From Pterois miles (lineage: Eukaryota; Chordata; Actinopteri; Perciformes; Scorpaenidae), in assembly GCA_947000775.1 (NCBI GenBank), contig CAMQGK010000242.1, forward strand, positions 501,001 to 565,000: DNA of 64,000 nucleotides, given 5' to 3'. Below the pieces are notes generated by a model. That model did not search any database. It was not told the origin of the DNA and saw only the letters and a list, made by a program, of their open reading frames with translations. Of the stretch, positions 1-21,100 are shown piece after piece (the first letter of the stretch is position 1; every line of letters starts with the position of its first letter). The position numbers and the translations under genes were made by a program.

Positions 1-127
1 TTTCTCTCTCTCTCACTTTTTTTCTCCTCGCGCCGCATGTAATTGGTCAATATGTGTTTGAGCCTTGTGTTTGCGCTGATCAGTGAGGGGAGGGGCGAGA
101 GTTACACTAGCAGCAGCAGTAGCGCAC

Positions 128-215
128 GAACACAGAGAGAGAGAGAGCGAGAAGGAGGGGGGGAGAGAGAGAGAGAGAGCGAGAAGGAGGGAGGGAGAGA
201 GAGAGAGAGACGACA
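128..215. repeat. (GA)n-rich tract
   Basis: Purine-rich AGAGAGAGCGAGAAGGAGGG blocks, duplicated once. Open frames across it are low-complexity artefacts. Confidence 0.8.
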
Positions 216-460
216 AGAAGAGACAACATGGACACATTAGGAAGGTAGAGTAAAGAAAATGAGTGATTCCAGGACCATTTCAATTTTACTGACAATAAAA
301 GGCAGAGTGTAGAGTCTGCAGAAATATCATATAGAGCCACAAACAACCTGCACAGGTAAACAACCTGAGAACAGTCCACCAATCAGAGCAATGGGAAGAT
401 AAAACAGTCAGTTGAGTGTGATATTAATGAAGGTGCCAGTGTGTCTACTGGAACGGTTGC

Positions 461-476
461 TGCTGCTGCTGCTGCT

Positions 477-518
<42 letters not shown>

Positions 519-520
519 TC
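461..520. repeat. (CTG)n followed by (TAG)n trinucleotide tract
   Basis: About six CTG units run directly into about thirteen TAG units, next to the hAT remnant. Confidence 0.9.
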
Positions 521-539
521 TACAGCATCATGCTGTTCA

Positions 540-1175
540 CCACCACAACCACCTAACCAACCCAGAGCTCTATGAGACAGTTTGTGCAGAAATTTGTGAC
601 CCCAGAAAGACACAACTCAGTTGATGAAGAACTGGCAAAAATAATTGCACTTGATTTCCATCCATCTTCAATTGTGGATGATAAAGGATTCAGGAAGTTT
701 ATTCATGCACTGAATCCTGTGTCTGCAATTCCAAGCAGGAAAACAAAAATCATCCCAGGCCTATATGACAGAGAACGTGCATCCACTGCAAGAGAGGGTT
801 AAAAAATCCACAGCAGCATCCTTCTTGTCAGTTATGTGTCACTTTATTGAAAATGATAAAATGGTGGTCTGTCTTCTGGATGGTTTGAGTTCAGTGACAG
901 ACACACTTCTGAGAACTGAGCAGAAGAGCTGCTGAAAGTGGCCAAAGAGGGATGCTGTTACTGACAATGCAGCTAACATAACAGTTACATTAGTAATTCA
1001 TTTTGAGCATAATTTTATATTGTTGTTGATAATAAATTAACAGCAACAAAATAACCTGAAGAGCCGTTTGGGAGCTGTTTGGGAGCCGTTTAGGAGCCGA
1101 AAGAGCCGGCTCTTTTTAGTGAGCCGAGCCAAAAGAGACGGTTCTCTGAAAAGAGCCGGAATTCCCATCACTAAT
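540..1175 (+). mobile_element. hAT-like (ZBED-type) DNA transposon remnant
   Basis: An open frame at 572-802 encodes ELAKIIALDFHPSSIVDDKG and FRKFIHALNP, a pattern typical of hAT/ZBED-like transposases just after the BED zinc finger. It ends early and the following DNA has stops. From about 1056 to 1175 runs a series of AGAGCCG/GGCTCTTTT inverted motifs ending in GGAATTCCCATCACTA, which resembles a hAT terminus. The element is internally deleted and inactive. Confidence 0.6.
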
Positions 1176-3640
1176 TCAGAGACAGTAACACAGAGTAACA
1201 CAGTAACACAGAGTAACACACAGTAACACATTCAGAGACACAGTAACACAGAGACACACAGTAACACATTCAGAGACACACAGTAACACAGAGTAACACA
1301 GTAACACATTCAGAGACACAGTAACACAGAGACTCAGAGTAACACACAGTAACACAGAGACACAGAGTAACACACACAGTAACACATTAGAGACACACAG
1401 TAACACATTCAGAGACACAGAAACACAGAGTAACACACACAGTAACAAATCAGAGACACACAGTAACAAGTAACACATTCAGAGAAAGAAAAAAGTAACA
1501 CACAGTACACACACAGTAACACAGAGTAACACACAGTAACACATTCAGAGACACAGTAACACAGAGACACAGAGTAACACACAGTAACACAGAGCAACAC
1601 ACACAGTAACAAATTAGAGAACAGAAACACAAGTAAAAAGTAACACATTAGAGACACAAGAAAAGAGACACAGTAAACAGGGTAACACACAGTAACACAT
1701 TAGAGACAAGTAACAAGAGACAGTAAGTAAGTTTAGGGTAAAGAGAAAGTAAGGGTAAAGTTAGAGAGTAAAGAGAAAGGTTAGAGTAAGTCAGGTTAGT
1801 CACGAGACAGTAACAAGAGTAAACACAGTAACACAGAGACACACACAGTAACACAGAGACACACAGTAACACATTCAGAGACACACAGTAACACAGAGAC
1901 ACACAGTAACACAGAGACACATTCAGAGACACACAGTAACACAGAGACACACAGTAACACAGAGACACACAGTAACACATTCAGAGACACAGTAACACAG
2001 AGACACACACAGTAACACAGAGACACATTCAGAGACACACAGTAACACAGAGTAACACACAGTAACACAGAGTAACACATTCAGAGACACACAGTAACAC
2101 AGAGTAACACAGTAACACAGAGACACATTCAGAGACACACAGTAACACAGAGTAACACATTCAGAGACACAGTAACACACAGTAACACAGAGTAACACAT
2201 TCAGAGACACACAGTAACACAGAGTAACACAGTAACACATTCAGAGACACAGTAACACAGAGTAACACAGAGACACACAGTAACCCAGAGACACACAGAG
2301 AAACAGAGACACACAGTAACACACAGTAACACACAGTAACACGGAGACACACACAGTAACAGTAACACACAATAGTCTGTGAATGTCCTCATTCATCCAG
2401 GTCAGATTCATTCTGGCAGCAACTGAATCGAAGGCAACTGGACTTAGATTTGTCTCTTAAGACGTTTCGCCCCTTATCCAAGTGGCTTCATCAGTTCGAA
2501 CACTACAGTCTGACTAGTCCCCACTAGTCTCACTAGTCTTGGATAAGGGGCGAAACGTCTTCAGAGACAAATCTAAGTCCAGTTGCCTTCGATTCAATTG
2601 TTCCCAGAAAGTAACACACAGTAACACAGAGACACACACAGTAACAGAGACACACACACAGTGACACAGGACGCAGTAACACACAGTAACACAGAGAGAC
2701 ACACACACAGTAACACACACAGTAACAGAGACACACACACAGTAACACAGAGTAACACAGTAACACAGAGACACATTCAGAGACACACAGTAACACAGAG
2801 TAACACATTCAGAGACACAGTAACACACGTACACAGAGTAACACATTCAGAGACACACAGTAACACAGAGTAACACAGTAACACATTCAGAGACACAGTA
2901 ACACACAGTAACACAGAGACACACACAGTAACAGAGACACACACACAGTGACACAGACACACAGTAACACACAGTAACACAGAGACACACACTAACAGTA
3001 ACACACAATAGTCTGTGATGTCCTATTCACCAGAGACACATTCATTCTGGCAGCAACTAAATCGAAGGAAATTAAATTTAATTTTTTATTTTAATACTTT
3101 TTTCTCTTTATAACACAGTGACACAGAGACACTAGTAACACACTAATAACACTAGTCACACACTAGTCTCACTATCACAGATAAGGGGCGAAAGCAGAGA
3201 CACACACACAGTCTGATCACAGTGACACAGAGACACAGTAACACACAGTAACACAGAGACACACACAGTAACAGAGACACACACACAGTGACACAGGACA
3301 CAGTAACACACAGTAACACAGAGACACACACAGTAACACACACAGTAACAGAGACACACACACAGTGACACAGAGTAACACAGTAACACACAGTAACACA
3401 GAGACACACACAGTAACACACAGTAACACAATCACACACACAGTGACACAGAGAACACAGTAGAGCACACAGTAACACAGAGATACACACAGTAACACAA
3501 ACAGTAACACAGACACACACACAGTGACACAGAGACACACAGTAATACACCCAGAGACACACAGACACACAGGGTAACACACAGTAACACACACACAGAG
3601 ACACAGTAAAACAGACACACAGTAACACTGACACACAGAT
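1176..3640. repeat. Satellite of GTAACACAGAGACACA-type units with ~630-bp higher order
   Basis: Degenerate 8-18 bp units built from AGTAACACA, CAGAGACACA and CATTCAGAGACACA, within the tk2 intron after exon 9. A Penelope-type tail beginning ATAGTCTGT recurs at 2372, 3008, 3639 and 4270, spacings of 636, 631 and 631 bp, so the later part is a higher-order array. Minus-strand Cys/Val/Leu-rich open frames are translation of the repeat. Confidence 0.9.
2372..2610. mobile_element. Inverted pair of Penelope-type tails inside the satellite
   Basis: The left arm (about 2390-2510) and right arm (about 2530-2608) are reverse complements around CACTAGTCTCACTAGTC. The left arm carries, on the minus strand, a hammerhead-like core (CTGATGA at 2494-2488, GAAAC at 2468-2464). 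The right arm begins inside the core and lacks CTGATGA. The same sequence occurs alone at 12190-12320 near a Penelope-like ORF. Confidence 0.6.
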
Positions 3641-3689
3641 AGTCTGTGCAATGTCCTCATGTCATCACAGCTCCATCTCATTAGCTGTT

Positions 3690-6236
3690 TGCAACGTACG
3701 ACTCTGACTAAGATTCCCTACGACTCTCTAAGACTCTATCACTCTCTAAGACTATCTAAGACTCTATACAACTGTCTAAAACTCTACAACTCTCTAAGAC
3801 TCTATACGACTCTCTAAGTCTCTACTACTCTCTAAGACTCTCTATGACTCTCTAGCTACTCTTCGACTCTCTACGACTCTCTCAGAGACTCTATACGACT
3901 CTCGATAAATTCTATACTCTCTAAGATAACACACAGTAACACAGAGAGACACACACAGTAACACACTCAGTAACAGAGACACACACACTCTAACACAGAG
4001 TAACACAGTAACACAGAGACTCATTCAGAGACTCACATAACACACAGTAACACTTTCAGAGACTCACTAACACTCAGTAACACTCTGTAACACATTCTGA
4101 GACTCACAGTAACACAGACCCTACACACAGTAACACATTCTGAGACTCTGTAACACAGAGTAACACAGAGACACACAGTAACCCAGAGACTCACAGAGAC
4201 TCAGAGAAACACAGAGACTCACAGTAACACTCAGTAACACGGAGACTCACACAGTAACAGTAACACTCAATAGTCTGTGAATGTCCTCATTCATCTCTAA
4301 GACTCATTCTGGCTATCAATGACTCTCTAGGCAACTGGACTCTACAACTCTCTAAGACTCTGTACGACTCTCTAAGACTCTCTACGACTCTCTAAGACTC
4401 TACGACTCTCTAAGACTCTATACGACTCTCTAAGACTCTACGACTCTCTAAGACTCTACAACTCTCTAAGACTCTGTACGACTCTCTAAGACTCTCTACG
4501 ACTCTCTAAGACTCTATACAACTCTCTAAGACTCTCTACAACTCTCTAAGACTCTATACAACTCTCTAAGACTCTATACGACTCTCTAAGACTCTACAAC
4601 TCTCTAAGACTCTCTACGACTCTCTAAGACTCTATACAACTCTCTAAGACTCTCTACGACTCTCTAAGACTCTACAACTCTCTAAGACTCTGTACGACTC
4701 TCTACGACTCTCTAAGACTCTCTACAACTCTCTAAGACTCTATACAACTCTCTAAGACTCTATACAACTCTCTAAGACTCTATACGACTCTCTAAGACTC
4801 TACAACTCTCTAAGACTCTCTACGACTCTCTAAGACTCTCTACGACTCTCTAAGACTCTATACGACTCTCTAAGACTCTCTACGACTCTCTAAGACTCTC
4901 TACGACTCTCTAAGACTCTGTACGACTCTCTAAGACTCTCTACGACTCTCTAAGACTCTATACAACTCTCTAAGACTCTATACGACTCTCTAAGACTCTC
5001 TACGACTCTCTAAGACTCTCTACGACTCTCTACGACTCTCTACGACTCTCTAAGACTCTCTACGACTCTCTAAGACTCTCTACGACTCTCTAAGACTCTA
5101 TACGACTCTCTAAGACTCTACAACTCTCTAAGACTCTATACGACTCTCTAAGACTCTCTACAACTCTCTAAGACTCTACAACTCTCTAAGACTCTATACG
5201 ACTCTCTAGTCTACGACTCTCTAAGACTCTCTACGACTCTCTAAGACTCTATACAATCCCCTCTCTAAGACTCTATACGACTCTCTAAGACTCTACAACT
5301 CTCTAAGACTCTATACGACTCTCTAAGACTCTACAACTCTCTAAGACTCTTACAACTCTCTAAGACTCTCTACGACTCTCTAAGACTCTACAACTCTCTA
5401 AGACTCTCTACGACTCTCTAAGACTCTCTAAGACTCTCTACAACTCTCTAAGACTCTGTACAACTCTCTAAGACTCTATACGACTCTCTAAGACTCTACA
5501 ACTCTCTAATTGACTCTCTACGACTCTCTACGACTCTCTAAGACTCTATACAACTCTCTAAGACTCTCTACGACTCTCTAAGACTCTCTACAACTCTCTA
5601 AGACTCTACAACTCTCTAAGACTCTGTACGACTCTCTAAGACTCTCTACGACTCTCTAAGACTCTATACAACTCTCTAAGACTCTTACGACTCTCTGACT
5701 CTCCTTCTGCTCTTCCTCTACAACTCTCTAAGACTCTATACAACTCTCTAAGACTCTCTAAGACTCTCTAAGACTCTCTACGACTCTCTAAGACTCTATA
5801 CAACTCTCTAAGACTCTATACGACTCTCTAAGACTCTATACAACTCTCTAAGACTCTATACGACTCTCTAAGACCTCTCTACAACTCTCTAAGACTCTAT
5901 ACAACTCTCTAAGACTCTGTACGACTCTCTAAGACTCTCTACGACTCTCTAAGACTCTACAACTCTCTAAGACTCTGTACGACTCTCTAAGACTCTCTAC
6001 GACTCTCTAAGACTCTATACGACTCTCTAAGACTCTCTACAACTCTCTAAGACTCTCTACGAATCTCTAAGACTCTATACAACTCTCTAAGACTCTATAC
6101 AACTCTCTAAGACTCTATACGACTCTCTAAGACTCTATACAACTCTCCAAGACTCTCTACGACTCTCTAAGACTCTATACAACTCTCTACGACTCTCTAA
6201 GACTCTATACAACTCTCTAAGACTCTATACGACTCA
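3690..6236. repeat. Satellite of 18-20 bp ACTCTCTAAGACTCTATACG units
   Basis: About 2.5 kb of units alternating ACTCTCTAAG and ACTCTMTACR. It starts as a blend with the preceding satellite (3690-4340) and ends 19 bp before the donor of tk2 exon 9. There is no coding content. Confidence 0.95.
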
Positions 6237-6254
6237 AAGTGAAGAGCCTCTCAC

Positions 6255-15605
<9,351 letters not shown>

Positions 15606-15790
15606 GTCGCAGCACACACACCGACCGGACCGGACCGAACCAGCGGACCTGGAGCATGCTGATCAAACAAGGCCCGTGGAAGGAGGCTGGCCACTGACGG
15701 ACACGAGTGTGTGGGTTTGGGGTTGTACACATGCGCAGTGTAGCTGAAGCTGCCGCGGCGGCGTTGAAGCTGCCGTCGTGCGTTGCGATT
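15606..15790 (-). promoter_or_regulatory. tk2: Probable tk2 promoter, CpG-rich
   Basis: The CpG-rich stretch of roughly 15.2-15.8 kb surrounds the proposed tk2 start codon at 15605. It contains TGCGCA motifs (for example ATGCGCAGTG near 15731 and ACTGCGCAGA near 15454) resembling half-sites of NRF1, a regulator of many nuclear genes for mitochondrial proteins. No TATA box is evident. Promoter status is inferred from position and composition. Confidence 0.5.
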
Positions 15791-15869
15791 GGCTCATTTT
15801 TGGTGTGTGTGTTGGGTGTTGTGGGGGTGATTTTGGGTGTTAAAGGGGGGGTTTGGTTTTTTTTTTTTT

Positions 15870-16140
<271 letters not shown>

Positions 16141-16399
16141 GGAAAATAATGAAAAATCAAATAAATAAATTCGGCCCATCTTATTACGGCGCCAGCATGT
16201 GGCCGATTGGAGTTGTACGTTGTGGCACATGCCTCGTATTTCGTGTTATTGGGCAAGTTTCATGTTTCTGTCTCATTCCAGCCCATGGGAATGAGAGGAA
16301 CACCTATTATTATTATCATTATTATTATATTATTATGGTAATATACCCAAACACCCCAACTCATTCATCATCATCAAGACACTAGCCAACTTCACCAGA

Positions 16400-17341
16400 A
16401 TGAAACGAAACAGAGAAAACGGACCCGGGACCGGGGAAGAAATGGGGTCCCCGCGCGGAGGTCAGACCCAACCTCCTTCAATGGGCCTTGTTCCCAAATG
16501 CAAGCCTGGTGTTGGAGAGAGCCCGCCACCATCAGGGATGTACAAAGTGGTCTGCAGAGGTTGGGGGGGGGGTGGGGGGGGACAGGACTGTGGGGGTTTG
16601 GGGGTCACGGTGGGCTCGGGGTTTCCTCGGCTCTGGTGGGGGGCTCGCCCACAGGTCGTTGCTTTCCCATCCCGGTCACAGGGCACATCAAAACCCTGTT
16701 GAACAGGAAGAAGAGGGGTTTCATGGCCAGGGAAACAGGGGGGAACAAGGGTGTCCAGAAAAAAAAAAAAAAAAAGAAGAAGAAGATCTTTTGAAAAATA
16801 AATTTATTTATATAAAAAAAGGGAAAAAAAAAAAAAAGGAAAATTTAATTAATGAAAAATAATTTTTTTTTTTTAAATATAAGAAATATGTAGAAAAGAT
16901 ATACAGACCACAGTATGTCAGACTGCAGGGCAGCCTGTCTGACGTGCTGGTGAGCAACACCGCTGCTCCCCAGGGAACTGTGCTGTCACCGTTCCTGTTC
17001 TCCACCTACACCTCCGACTTCTGCTTCAACTCCCAACATGCCTCCTGCAGGAGTTCTCCGAGGACTCCTCCATCGTCGGCTGCATCACAGACGACAACGA
17101 GGAGGAGTACAGGACCCTGGTGGAGAACTTCAGGAGGTGGTGCGACATCAACCACCTCCAGCTCAATATTGCTAAGACCAAAGAGCTGGTGGTGGATTTC
17201 TGGAGGAGGAGGAAGGGCTCCCCTACTCCCATCACCATCCGTGGGGAGGAGGTGGAGGTGGTGGACAACTACAAGTTCCTGGGAGTTCACTTAAACAATA
17301 AACTGGACTGGTCCAACAAGTCCGAGGCCTCTACAGGAAGG

Positions 17342-17376
<35 letters not shown>

Positions 17377-18031
17377 AACTGGACTGGTCCAACAACTACT
17401 TTAGATGTTTTACCAGTCTGTAGTAGCAGCTTCCTGGTCCTTGCCGTGGTATGTTGGGGGGGGGGGCATCAGCACCAGGGATGCCACCAAACTGAACCAA
17501 CTGGTGAGGAGGGCTGGGTCTGTGGTTGGATGTGAGCTGGACAGTCTGGAGGTGGTGGCAGAGGGGAGGACCAGGAGGAGAACCCCTCCCACCCCCTCTA
17601 AGACCAACTGGTCCAGATGAGGAGTCCATTCAGCCAGAGACCGATCCCCCCTCGGCCCACTACAAACCGTCTGGGTCAGTCCTTTCTGTTGGTGGCCATC
17701 AGGCTCCAGAACCAAGGTCTGAACCAGAACCAAGGTCTGAACCAGAACCAAGGTCTGACCCCCATGTGACTCTGATCATCTGTATTTATTCCTGGACCAA
17801 ATGTATATAATTACATAGAATTATATAATTACATATATATGCTATTCATATACAATACCCACCACCTGCTGCACTTTACGTATCACTGTTTTACTTATCT
17901 TATTTATTTTATTGCCATTTCCTTCATTGCACCTTCTCTTTTACTATATTGTATTCATCTGTACTGTTGTTGCTGCTGCTATGACACAGAATTTCCCTCC
18001 GGGGATTAATAAAGGTTCATCTTATCTTATC

Positions 18032-18035
<4 letters not shown>
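16400..18035 (+). pseudogene. LINE (non-LTR retrotransposon) copy, degraded, with intact 3' tail
   Basis: Collinear pieces of an L2/CR1-type second ORF: LLNRKKRGFMARE at about 16700 (endonuclease-RT linker type); a PQGTVLSPFLFSTYTSDF RT motif at 16966-17020; CITDDNEEEYRTLVENF near 17080-17130; then HLQLNIAKTKELVVDFWRR and YKFLGVHLNNKLDW (17155-17310); and MFYQSVVAAS (17405). Frames shift several times, homopolymers replace DNA at 16757-16870, and a (TAG)n run interrupts at 17345-17377. The tail TTTCCCTCCGGGGATTAATAAAGG with (TCTTA)n ends at about 18033. Clade is tentative. Confidence 0.75.

Positions 18036-18083
<48 letters not shown>
18034..18083. repeat. (AAT)n microsatellite at the LINE tail
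   Basis: About 16 ATA/AAT trinucleotides directly following the LINE 3' tail. Confidence 0.9.
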
Positions 18084-18234
18084 CTAACCCTTCAGGGTTT
18101 GAATCCTGAATATGTGACAAGAATTAAACATTTTCCTACTTCATTGTTCAGTAAGTTAATCTTTAGTATCTCTGTTCACAGTTTGGAGGGAAATAAGTGA
18201 ACAGAGACAACTGTGGATAGTGAGACAAAAAGAA

Positions 18235-18505
18235 GACACTTAAATCATGAAATACAAAATAATGTAGGAGGGCTAGTCATGAGTAGATTAAGAACTGGTC
18301 ATACAACTTGAATAATACACAATACACAACTTTCTAGTCAGTGTAAAGAAAAGGAGACATTAGAGCATGTCTTCATGAAGAGAAAAGGAGCTAATGGCTG
18401 CAGGACTACAGGGTTAGGATGAGGAGAGGCCAGTGGAGACATGGTGGAGGATGTTTAGGTTTCTGAAAGCACCTGGAAATCCCCAAAGAAGAAGAAGAAG
18501 ATTCA
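18235..18505 (+). mobile_element. Possible LINE 3' fragment (RNase H-side region)
   Basis: Degraded DNA whose broken translation (NWSYNLNNTQ, RACLHEEK) resembles the region after RT in some fish LINEs, ending at a short (AGA)n run. Weak evidence. Confidence 0.3.
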
Positions 18506-18672
18506 CATTTCAGCCAGACGAGGGTGGTAACACACCTCAACTTAATGCTGTGTGCACACTGTCAAGAGCATACTAGGGTGAAAGTAGTAGTTGTAGTTCT
18601 TGCTGGTACTGCTACCCCAACCATGGCTTCATATTATTCGCCTCCCACCTCCAGCTTCACACATCCCTGATT

Positions 18673-18850
18673 AAGATAAGATAAGATAAGATATTCCTTT
18701 ATTAGTCCCACAGTGGGGAAATTTACACACATTAAGTCTTTTAATGCTTGTAAGGTGTAGAAAGAAATTAGATGACATCAAGTATAACAAACTCCATCCA
18801 TCCATCCACCATCTGTAACCACTTATCCTGTTCAACCACTTATCCTGTTA
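18673..18850 (-). mobile_element. LINE/SINE tail fragment and CCAT-rich repeat piece
   Basis: (GATAA)n ATTCCTTTATTAGTCCCACAGTGGGGAAATT at 18673-18722 is the reverse of the shared LINE/SINE 3' tail. CCATCCATCCACC at 18796-18808 resembles the reverse GGAT-tailed repeat found at 51.5 kb. Confidence 0.55.
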
Positions 18851-18899
18851 TCCTGCTGTAAGTATTGATTGCAAATTCTATATTCAAATGGTGTGAGAA

Positions 18900-19900
18900 T
18901 CACAAAATAATCTGCCCGATAATTTGTCAGTCATATCATATCAATTTTTTTCAATTCAGTTTCAATTTAATGAGACACACATCTAGTCATTGAGGAAGAG
19001 CAATTGAGTGCAGATTCACAGAGCTCTGGTCAGTGCATGCTTTTTTTTTTTGTTTGTTTTATCCTCGAAGGCGCCCAGAGACGACTTCCCCTGGAGGAGT
19101 AATAGCAGCAACAGAAAGTTTGCTGAACAAACTTTTAAAGTGTACAGATTAGATGCAGCGTTGCCGCTGGCTGCCAGCTTGCTGATATCAGCAAACTTTC
19201 AAAGTATAAAACTATAAAAAGTATAAAACTATAAAAAGTAAATATCATGTTAAAGCACCAAAAAAACCAAGACAAATTCCTCGTATGTGCAAACTTACTT
19301 GGTAATAAAGATTTTTCTGATTCTGATTCTGAAAAACTACACAGACCAGAGGTCTTTGAATCTGCACTCGATTGCTCTTCCTCAATGACAGGATGTGGGT
19401 CTCAGGAAACTGAAACTGATTTGAAAGAACTGAATCTGAAATGTGAAAACTGAATGTGGAAGTATAGGGCTGAATTTTCAGGGAGGCTAAAATACACTTT
19501 CAGAGCAATTGAATTCAATTTTATAATATTACATTCAGTTTCAAATTTATTATAATTCACCTCCAAACTAACACATTCAAATAGATTAGATTCTATAATA
19601 TAATTACTATTCTAATAATAGATTGCGATTCAGTTTTAAATGCAATTATTAAACAATACAAGTACAAATATAAATGATTCAAATTCAGTTTCCAGTGACA
19701 CATATTTCTGCCCATACTGTCTACTCATATTTATCATTATATGGTCCAAAACATAGAAAACAGTTGTGTCTAATAGAATTACCTCTGCTTCAAGTTAATG
19801 GTCAGATTTTCTGGATGTGAAAATCTCAAACAAATTGTGACGTAATCACCTGACCAATATACTGCACCCAATATGCCCAAATAGATACTCCATCATCCAA
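18900..19900. other. Intergenic DNA between tk2 and aprt, no gene seen
   Basis: AT-rich sequence with T tracts and imperfect repeats of TTCAATTCAGTTT type. Two short open frames (19008-19217 and 19247-19453) have no recognisable motif, splice context or composition bias suggesting coding. Confidence 0.5.
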
Positions 19901-19924
19901 CTGTTCAGACATTAAGATAATAGA

Positions 19925-20105
19925 AAAGATTTGTGCAGACTTAGATCCACTCAGTATTTCACTAGAATCTTTAATATTAAGTTTTCGGTCTGTCAGACCT
20001 TCATCAGAGCATAGGTTCAGGTCTGACAGGCCGAGAGCTTAGAATTAAAGGATCTAATAAAATACTGCACGGATCTAAGTGTGCAGAAATCTTTTCAATT
20101 ATCTT
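19925..20105. mobile_element. Inverted pair of Penelope-type tails with a hammerhead-like core
   Basis: The left arm 19925-20000 and right arm 20020-20103 are reverse complements (for example AGACTTAGATCCACTCAGTA versus its inverse). The minus strand of the left arm holds CTGATGA (20007-20001), the perfect hairpin GGTCT-GAC-AGACC, then GAAAAC. The right arm has the hairpin but not CTGATGA. This is the same layout as the cassette at 2.4-2.6 kb, with a different sequence. Confidence 0.55.
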
Positions 20106-20794
20106 TTGCGCTCATTTATGTTTCCAGCACCTAAGCTAAGATTTAGACAGGCGGAGAGGTTGTTCATGCTGCACAGCCTCAGACATTAAAAAATGGAGAT
20201 CTAACTATATCACTTGTCCTGTAAGCCCCAAGACAAAAAAGGCCTATTTCAAAATCAATGAAATTGATAAATAAAAGATATAAATGAAAAATAAATAAAA
20301 TGTATCCATCCAATGAACTGCAGAGACTGAGATTTAATGCTGATCATCTTTTCCGCTGTTTACTCGTTCTGGGAGGATTCGTAGGACTGGCTGCCAAAAT
20401 CCAACTACTTGCTCCTGTCTCAAGAGAAAATATTGTGTTTGGTATTAACATGAAGGACATAAGTGACATAAGTGATACTGAACAATCTGATACTGCTGGT
20501 GGAATTTGTCATTCACGCATCTGAACGCAGGAAAATGAAACCCATATTTTCTGAGAGCTCATGAAGAACTGAACATATGTGATGAAGACCCCTACAGCTA
20601 CTATGGAAGAAACCAGTCTTATTTTTTTATTTATTATTATGCATTTATTTTATTCCTGTATTTTCTACCCTCTTTTACATGTATTATATATTTTTGTAAT
20701 TTATATTATATTTTATTATTTCTTTCCTATATAATGTGTCTTGTTTGTTGAGAAGTCTTCTTGTGTTTAGATTGTCATGCCTTCATGTTCATGT

Positions 20795-21012
20795 TTATAA
20801 AGACGGACCATAAATAAAGACGGACCATAGATAAACACGGACCATAAATAAAGACGGACCATAGATAAAGGCGGACCATAGATAAAGACGGACCATAAAT
20901 AAAGACGGACAATAGATGGGGCGGACCATAGATAAAGACGGACCATAAATAAAGACGGACCATAGATAAAGACGGACAATAGATAAAGGCGGACCATAGA
21001 TAAAGGCGGACC
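20795..21012. repeat. 17-bp minisatellite abutting the aprt promoter
   Basis: About 13 units of AAAGACGGACCATAGAT/AAT type, with GGCGGACC variants. It ends directly at the ETS-site cluster of the aprt promoter. Confidence 0.9.
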
Positions 21013-21013
21013 A

Positions 21014-21100
21014 GGACGACTTCCGGTTGAAACAAACCGGAAGGAGCGGGGAGGCGGGACTTGTGACGGGAAGCTGCCGGAAGTGACAGAGCTCGTCAGA
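21014..21100 (+). promoter_or_regulatory. aprt: aprt proximal promoter with ETS-type sites and a GC box
   Basis: Three ETS/GABP-type cores occur within 85 bp of the start codon: ACTTCCGG at 21019-21026, CCGGAAG at 21037-21043 and CCGGAAGTG at 21077-21085. A GGGGAGGCGGG GC box lies around 21049-21058. There is no TATA box, which fits a housekeeping gene. The promoter directly abuts a 17-bp minisatellite ending near 21012. The motifs are seen; their use is inferred. Confidence 0.6.

Noticed and set aside
1037..3681. Many minus-strand frames rich in Cys, Val and Leu that look like membrane or toxin-like peptides
   Set aside because: Translation of the GTAACACAGAGACACA satellite.
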